DNA from: a bacterium
GTDB taxonomy: Bacteria; Hydrogenedentota; Hydrogenedentia; Hydrogenedentiales; SLHB01
Reading direction: 5' to 3'
Length of the DNA stretch: 27,921 nucleotides
NCBI GenBank assembly: GCA_024231375.1
Contig: JAAEQP010001732.1
Coordinates: 1-27,921, forward strand
Each line of letters starts with the position of its first letter. Position 1 is the stretch's first letter. Below, piece by piece: positions 23,430-27,921 of this stretch. Both the position numbers and the translations under genes were made by a program. The notes under the pieces are model-generated. The model was not told the origin of the DNA. It saw only the letters and a list, made by a program, of their open reading frames with translations, and did no database searches.

Positions 23430-23867
23430 ATGCCCACTTCCAAAGGCAAGGAAGCATCCCCAAACGCGAGTCACTCCATCGGCGTGTCGGCACTGAGCTG
23501 GCTGGAACGGCTTCGCACGGATGATTTCCAGACGGACCCACAACTCAAATCCGAGGAGAGCCGGAAGAAGGTCATCATGCTGGCCGCATGCAGGGACCGG
23601 GCGAAGCTCGTGCGCATGTTGATCGACACCGGGAGCGACCCGAATACGCGTCTGGAGTACGGCGCGACACCTCTGATGGCGGCTGCCACATGGAACAGTG
23701 TCGACGTGTGCCGTCTGCTGCTGGATGCCGGCGCGGAACCCGACTTCAGGGACGAGGAGGGTATGACGGCTCTCGATATGGCCGTTCAGATGTGCCACAA
23801 GGACATCATCCGGATGCTTGAAGACGCGGGCGCGCATCGGAGCGAGGAACTGGCGCAGAATCACTGA
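23430..23867 (+). CDS. Small ankyrin-repeat protein
   Basis: 145 residues from ATG 23430, preceded by GGGAGGGA with good spacing. After a polar N-terminus and a helix (about 17-35), the rest is ankyrin repeats: a degenerate first repeat (VIMLAACRDRAKLVRMLIDTG, in parts), a clear second one (GATPLMAAATWNSVDVCRLLL), and a third (GMTALDMAVQMCHKDIIRMLED). Ankyrin domains mediate protein-protein contact; no partner can be named. There is no signal peptide. It is divergent from the sigma54 activator gene with a 230-nt region between, so a shared control region is possible. Confidence 0.85.
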   Translation: MPTSKGKEASPNASHSIGVSALSWLERLRTDDFQTDPQLKSEESRKKVIMLAACRDRAKLVRMLIDTGSDPNTRLEYGATPLMAAATWNSVDVCRLLLDAGAEPDFRDEEGMTALDMAVQMCHKDIIRMLEDAGAHRSEELAQNH

Positions 23868-23895
23868 GTGATGCCGTGGTGTCCGTGCGTTCTAC

Positions 23896-23924
23896 TTGAT
23901 CTCAACCTGGATTTCCCATATAGA
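23896..23924 (+). promoter_or_regulatory. Candidate sigma70 promoter for the Tat-exported protein gene
   Basis: TTGATC (23896-23901) and TATAGA (23919-23924) are separated by 17 nt and each match the -35 and -10 consensus at four of six positions. Transcription would begin near 23931, about 135 nt before ATG 24065. Confidence 0.4.
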
Positions 23925-23941
23925 GGAGTCATCTTGAGATC
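23898..23941. promoter_or_regulatory. Inverted repeat flanking the candidate promoter -10
   Basis: GATCTCAA (23898-23905) and TTGAGATC (23934-23941) are perfect 8-bp inverted copies separated by 28 nt. The left arm overlaps the -35 element and the right arm lies at the expected start of transcription, a layout suited to a repressor operator. Confidence 0.35.
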
Positions 23942-24064
23942 GGAAGGGAACTTCTGCCCCCCGATGAATAAGGGGGATTCCCAGGGCGACGGCCCAGGAC
24001 AGCCAATGGGTGAAGCGAGAGGCCCGGTTGCGGGTCGAACGAGAACGATGACGGGAGGCACGCC

Positions 24065-25324
24065 ATGAGCCGCACGCCCCGATTTGACGCCGATATCACC
24101 AACTCCGAGGATCTTGTCAAACGCCATGACTGCCCGTGTTGCCTCACCCGCAGACGATTCATCGGAAGTGCGGCTGTGGTCGCGGCGGCATCAGCGATGA
24201 CGGACGGGACGGCGTTCGCGGAGGCCGTCGACGGTGGTGCAGCAACGCACGAAGCCACAACAGGAACGATCAGTATGAATTCCACACTGCTTCCATACGA
24301 TCACGTACCTCCGGGATTCGAGATGGTCATCGGAAACAGGGATGTGGAGATGGGCAGGGTCTGGAACCTCTGGTTCAACGTGACCCTCTCCGACGACCCC
24401 AGGCACTGGGACGGCAACATCCGCGCCATCAACGCCATGCAGAAACGTCTGGATGATCTCGCCGACGGTCATCGCCTGATCCGGGCCCATATGGCCGAGT
24501 TCTGCCGCGACCACTCCTCTTTTCCCAACAGCCTTGACCGGCTATGTGAAGAAATCGGCACGTCGACGGTGTCCGATCCTCCGGCCCTGGGTTGTGAGGG
24601 CCGCGGTCTGCTTGAGAGTCTGGGATACCACCAGGAAGCTAACGTAGACAGAGACGTTCGGGCCGGCCTCCAGGCCATCTCCGTGGCTCTACAGCGATGG
24701 CGCGATCAACAGAAGCCATCAACTGCAACGGATCGCCAGGTGTCTTTCCTTCTCGGTGAATACGCCACGACCAAAGACGCGTTCGCGGAGCGGTTGATTG
24801 CGGTCCTGGGAACCGACGACGATTCGATCGCCCCGTTGCGCGATCTCTCCTGGGAACAATGCCAAGCTACAGGCGAACAGGTTCTGAGCGAATGGCGTCC
24901 CTTCAAATGCTTCGACTGCCCTGGGTCCGATGAGGCGCACCCCATCTGCAAGTGTTCCTACACCATGCTTGCGCGCGCGGGAATGCTCTGTGCCAACGAT
25001 TCACGGCCGGATGGACCACCGGAGAGGCTGCAACAGATCTTCGTTCAGGAACGTGTTCTGGTCTATGCGTCGGCAGTCAACGCATGGCTGTCCGACGATC
25101 GACGGCGGAAGCGCCCTCCGTTTCCGCCCATGGCGTCCGTGTCCAAGAGGGAGGCGGCGGACATCTACCGCAGTGTCCTCAGATCGCTCGGCGAGAAGGA
25201 ACCGGCAAAGGTCTGGCTGGCGACGTGCCTGTTGAAGACGATCGTCGGAAGCCGGCGCTCGCGCGGAAGCAGAGAACTGATCGACGACTTCCCGGAACTC
25301 ACCAGATCATCCTTGCCGGTGTGA
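24065..25324 (+). CDS. Tat-exported protein of unknown function with Cys cluster
   Basis: 419 residues from ATG 24065, preceded by GGGAGG. The N-terminus has a twin-arginine signal TRRRFIG (28-34), a hydrophobic stretch AAVVAAASAM and a probable cleavage site AFAEA (about 52). A CPCC motif (Cys23-Cys26) sits just before the twin arginines. The mature part is mostly helical and polar, with a cysteine group C-x2-C-x9-C-x-C (Cys282, 285, 295, 297) that could bind zinc or an iron-sulfur cluster. Tat export fits a protein that folds with a cofactor in the cytoplasm. I do not recognise the family. It follows the ankyrin gene by 197 nt on the same strand and converges with the PQQ-like propeller gene. 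No functional claim is made beyond export and probable metal binding. Confidence 0.8.
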   Translation: MSRTPRFDADITNSEDLVKRHDCPCCLTRRRFIGSAAVVAAASAMTDGTAFAEAVDGGAATHEATTGTISMNSTLLPYDHVPPGFEMVIGNRDVEMGRVWNLWFNVTLSDDPRHWDGNIRAINAMQKRLDDLADGHRLIRAHMAEFCRDHSSFPNSLDRLCEEIGTSTVSDPPALGCEGRGLLESLGYHQEANVDRDVRAGLQAISVALQRWRDQQKPSTATDRQVSFLLGEYATTKDAFAERLIAVLGTDDDSIAPLRDLSWEQCQATGEQVLSEWRPFKCFDCPGSDEAHPICKCSYTMLARAGMLCANDSRPDGPPERLQQIFVQERVLVYASAVNAWLSDDRRRKRPPFPPMASVSKREAADIYRSVLRSLGEKEPAKVWLATCLLKTIVGSRRSRGSRELIDDFPELTRSSLPV

Positions 25325-25377
25325 TTGATGCCGCTGTCCGCCACCAACCGCCTCACCGTGCGCGGCCACGATGTGGG

Positions 25378-26706
25378 CTACCGCGTCTCAATCCGGTACA
25401 GGTGCGTCTTGGTTCGCAGGAACAGGGCCCGGCCCGAGACGGCGGGGGAAGCGAGACAGCCTTCGTCCAACCGATTCGTCGCAAGCACCTCGAATTCCCG
25501 GCCGGGCTTGAACACGGTTGTCTCGCCCTGCATGTCGGAGATGTACAATCGTCCGTCTGCATACACCAGCGACGCCATGAAGTTCCCGCCGATGCGGTCT
25601 TGCCACACTTCCTCGCCCGTCGCCGCTTCCAGACACGCCGCCACGCCATCGTTGCTGACCAGGAAGATCAACCCGTCCGCCAGAATCGGCGACGGTTGCT
25701 TGGGAATCGCTCGGCCGTCGACTTTCCATGCCACGTGCGTATCCGTAACGTTGCCTTGGCCGTCGAGGCGCACGGCCCACATCTCCGACTTCCCGTGACC
25801 GGTCGTCAGCAACGCCAGCCCGTCGCCGAATAGGGGTCGCGCCGATGCCGAATGGCCCCCGTGCTCGGCGGTCCAGATCTCCTTGCCCGTTCGTGGATCG
25901 TAGGCGAACATGGCTTCCGCGCCCAGGCTGAGCAGTTGGGGGGCGCCGTTCGCGTCCGCCACCAGCGGCGTGCAAAATGCCTTGCGGTAGTCGCCGTCCC
26001 GCTTCGGCTTTCCGTTCGAATCCAGGTCGTCCCACTCGGTCGACCGGTCGGTCTTCCAGACGGTCTCGCCGGTCTGTTTGTCGAGGGCTGTGGTGTACTG
26101 CTGGTCCACGCCGTCGAACGTTAAGATAAGCAAGTTCTCGAACACGACAGGGGACGATCCCGGACCCCGGTAATGGCGGCAAGGCAGGTCGCGCCGTTCC
26201 CAGATGGCGTCACCCGTAGCGGCGTCCAAGCATGCGGTTCCGTAGCTACCGAAATGGATGTAGACCCGTCCAGGCTCCAACACCGCCGACGGCGATGCGT
26301 AGGTATTGATGTTGTTGCCCAGAGGTTCCGGATTGTCCTCGTGAAACACCTTGCGATTCAGGCGGATGACACCCGTGGCGGCATCCACGCAGATGATGAA
26401 GAAATCATGTCCTTCCTCCGTTGCGGCCGTCAGCCAGACTTGCCCGTCCATGATCACCGGTGTCGACCAACCGTGATGGGGGATAGGCGTCTTCCACGCG
26501 ACGTTCTCCGTCTCGCTCCACTGAAGGGGGAGTCCACGGGGCGTTGTGTCGCCCGGCGCCGAGGCGTGACCGTTGTGCCAGGGGCCGCGGAATTCCGGCC
26601 AGTCCGTTTGCGCGATGGCGTCAGCGCCCTGCGAGCACGCCACGGCAACACCTATCGCCAACACCGCACGCCATCGTCCCACCTTACACGCGAAAAGACC
26701 TGTCAT
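25378..26706 (-). CDS. Secreted PQQ-like (YVTN/quinoprotein-type) beta-propeller protein
   Basis: About 442 residues. ATG 26706 is preferred because AGGAGG lies 6 nt upstream on the coding strand (ATG 26709 is adjacent and too close). A signal peptide precedes ADAIAQ. The mature chain begins WPEFRGPWHNGHA, typical of the outer-membrane-biogenesis/PQQ-like propellers abundant in PVC genomes. Repeated blades show ACLDAATGDAIWE, ALDKQTGETVWK, AYDPRTGKEIWT, ACLEAATGEEVWQ. Such proteins resemble quinoprotein dehydrogenases, but the PQQ-binding disulfide and catalytic Asp motifs are not evident, so a structural or binding role is as likely. It converges with the Tat-protein gene (53-nt gap) and is divergent from the PHP gene, with a REP-like element between. 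Confidence 0.88.
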   Translation of the reverse strand: MTGLFACKVGRWRAVLAIGVAVACSQGADAIAQTDWPEFRGPWHNGHASAPGDTTPRGLPLQWSETENVAWKTPIPHHGWSTPVIMDGQVWLTAATEEGHDFFIICVDAATGVIRLNRKVFHEDNPEPLGNNINTYASPSAVLEPGRVYIHFGSYGTACLDAATGDAIWERRDLPCRHYRGPGSSPVVFENLLILTFDGVDQQYTTALDKQTGETVWKTDRSTEWDDLDSNGKPKRDGDYRKAFCTPLVADANGAPQLLSLGAEAMFAYDPRTGKEIWTAEHGGHSASARPLFGDGLALLTTGHGKSEMWAVRLDGQGNVTDTHVAWKVDGRAIPKQPSPILADGLIFLVSNDGVAACLEAATGEEVWQDRIGGNFMASLVYADGRLYISDMQGETTVFKPGREFEVLATNRLDEGCLASPAVSGRALFLRTKTHLYRIETR

Positions 26707-26785
26707 CATGCGCCTCCTGTGATTCACACCAAACAAAGCAAGTATAGCCGACTGGGTTGCAGAAGTCCGAACCGCGCGTTGGGTC

Positions 26786-26858
26786 GCGAAAGAAGCCAGG
26801 GACAGACCCGTCTCGTCCGCCTGCGGCGGACTCGCTGGGGTCAGTCCCGCTCTTTCGC
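26786..26858. repeat. REP-like imperfect palindrome of about 73 bp
   Basis: The outer arms GCGAAAGA (26786-26793) and TCTTTCGC (26851-26858) are exact inverted copies. Within them, CAGGGACAGACCC (26797-26809) pairs imperfectly with GGGGTCAGTCCCG (26837-26849), and an inner hairpin GTCCGCC-TGC-GGCGGAC (26815-26831) forms a perfect 7-bp stem. The GGGACAGACCC / GGTCAGTCCC pair is characteristic of bacterial REP sequences mobilised by RAYT (Y1 transposase-like) enzymes. No RAYT gene is in the window. The element lies between two divergent genes, within their 289-nt intergenic region. Confidence 0.7.
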
Positions 26859-26995
26859 TTGTGTTGTTGGGTATGTCTTCGATTGAACGGGAGGCAGGCA
26901 CCTCGTACAATGCTTCCCGTCCTCCTTTTCCCGGATCGCAGTTCGTCATGCGGCGTGTATCGCGCGTGGCCACGAACCACAAGGAACCGTTTCCC

Positions 26996-27921
26996 ATGCC
27001 TGAGCCGACGATGAAACCGAAACGGCGCATCCTGCGGCGCGTCTTGAAATGGACGTTCCTCACCGGCGTCGCGTTCGTGCTCATTCTGTGCGTCACCCTT
27101 GTCATCGTCTTCCGAGGCCCTGTCTACAACCGCATCGTGCGCTTCCCGCGCGAGGCCAAGGCGTGGCAGGCTATCCGCGACGCCCGGACCGATGTGTCCC
27201 TCGACGATGGGTGGACCGAGTACCGCGGTGTGTGTCACAGCCATTCCGAGTTGTCCCATGACAGCATGGTGCCCTTTGAAGAGATTCTGCGGGTCATGAA
27301 GGAAACGGAACGCGATTTCATCTGCATGTCGGACCATTGCGACGAGAATCTGGCAGACTATTCCAAGCAGTGGAAGGGCGTGAAAGACGGCGTTCTATTC
27401 GTGCGCGGGTATGAGATGGGCTACGGATTCATGCCCTGGGGATTGCCTGACGACACGGTGCTGAAGAAGGATGAAGATCCCGAAGTGTTGGCCGGTCAGA
27501 TCGAAGAGCGGGGGGGGCTCCTCTTCTACGCCCACACCGAGGAGGATCGGCGTTGGGACTTGCCCGAACTCGACGGCATGGAGATCTACAACATCCACAC
27601 CGACGTGATCGACGAAGGGAGCGGCTTCATCGAGAAGCTGATGCCCGATGTGGTGTTGAGTATTCGGAGCTATCCCGACCAGGTCTTCCGCACCTTCTTC
27701 GACCGGCAGACGGCCATCCTGGAGAACTGGGACCGCCTCAACCGCGATCGGAAGATTGTGGGCATCGCCGCCAACGATTGCCATCAGAACAACGGGTTCG
27801 TGGGCACCTATACGGACAGAGGCACCCTGCTGGTGGAAGACACCAGTCCGGACGAGGTCGGTGACTATGAATTGAATTGGTGGAAGCGGACCTTGCTGCG
27901 CGTGTGTTTCGGGCCTCTGGA
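26996..27921 (+). CDS. Membrane-anchored PHP-domain metal-dependent phosphoesterase-like protein, 3' end missing
   Basis: The gene runs off the window; about 308 codons are present. ATG 26996 follows AAGGA at about 10 nt; an in-frame ATG at 26948 (weaker upstream context) and another at 27011 are alternatives. An N-terminal basic stretch is followed by one membrane helix (about 18-40), then a PHP domain: CHSHSELSHD (HxH), FICMSDHCDEN, the GYEMGY Glu, FYAHTEED and ANDCHQNNG, which supply the usual metal ligands of the PHP fold. PHP proteins hydrolyse phosphoesters (histidinol phosphate, nucleotides); the substrate of these anchored versions is unknown. The catalytic domain probably faces the periplasm. 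It is divergent from the PQQ-like propeller gene. Confidence 0.85.
   Translation, partial: MPEPTMKPKRRILRRVLKWTFLTGVAFVLILCVTLVIVFRGPVYNRIVRFPREAKAWQAIRDARTDVSLDDGWTEYRGVCHSHSELSHDSMVPFEEILRVMKETERDFICMSDHCDENLADYSKQWKGVKDGVLFVRGYEMGYGFMPWGLPDDTVLKKDEDPEVLAGQIEERGGLLFYAHTEEDRRWDLPELDGMEIYNIHTDVIDEGSGFIEKLMPDVVLSIRSYPDQVFRTFFDRQTAILENWDRLNRDRKIVGIAANDCHQNNGFVGTYTDRGTLLVEDTSPDEVGDYELNWWKRTLLRVCFGPL

Noticed and set aside
23958..23976. CCCCC/GGGGG hairpin as a terminator after the ankyrin gene
   Set aside because: The stem is only 5 bp with a 9-nt loop and no T tract follows.

Overview
The window (27,921 bp, GC-rich, no rRNA or tRNA seen) looks like chromosomal DNA from an anaerobic or facultative, polysaccharide-degrading environmental bacterium. 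The first 120 bases encode a 'YMDGHV' tail of the prepilin-like (DUF1559 / H-X9-DG) type. With the DUF4838-PA14, Asp-box sialidase, PQQ-like propeller and membrane-anchored PHP proteins, this points to the PVC group or Candidatus Hydrogenedentota. That assignment is inference; no phylogenetic marker is present.

Layout: (1) 1-228, 3' end of a prepilin-like gene and a strong hairpin terminator. (2) 594-3908, a large hybrid histidine kinase with a periplasmic solute-binding sensor and a C-terminal receiver. (3) 3964-15118, a carbohydrate-related block: a secreted toroid-like protein, a DUF4838-PA14 lipoprotein candidate, a cytosolic toroid-like protein, a kelch-type propeller, a GH42-like enzyme and an Asp-box sialidase-like protein, on both strands. 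(4) 15137-23199, all on the minus strand, the most notable region. It holds a sigma54 activator with a Cys-rich PAS domain, a sigma54-type promoter with two candidate activator sites, a stand-alone NifX/ORP-like protein, a DUF89 protein, a NifX domain fused to a Gly/Met-rich linker and coiled coil, a single 622-residue polypeptide made of two ferredoxin-bearing MinD-type ATPases, an Mrp ATPase fused to a NifX/ORP-like domain, and a PLP-dependent sulfur amino acid enzyme. (5) 23430-27921, an ankyrin protein, a Tat-exported Cys-cluster protein of unknown role, a PQQ-like propeller, a REP-like inverted repeat and a truncated membrane-anchored PHP-domain protein.

Region 4 matches in content the orange protein (ORP) system known from Desulfovibrio: ORP, MrpORP, two MinD-like Fe-S ATPases and a sigma54 regulator. 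Here it has a distinct architecture: fused ATPases, a second NifX protein with a DUF5320-like tail, and an inserted DUF89 gene. The likely picture is that the PAS activator switches on the sigma54 promoter at 21681-21696, and the Mrp/MinD ATPases assemble or move a metal-sulfur cluster to the NifX-like proteins. No obvious terminator separates this operon from the PLP gene and the sialidase and GH42-like genes behind it, so co-transcription is possible.
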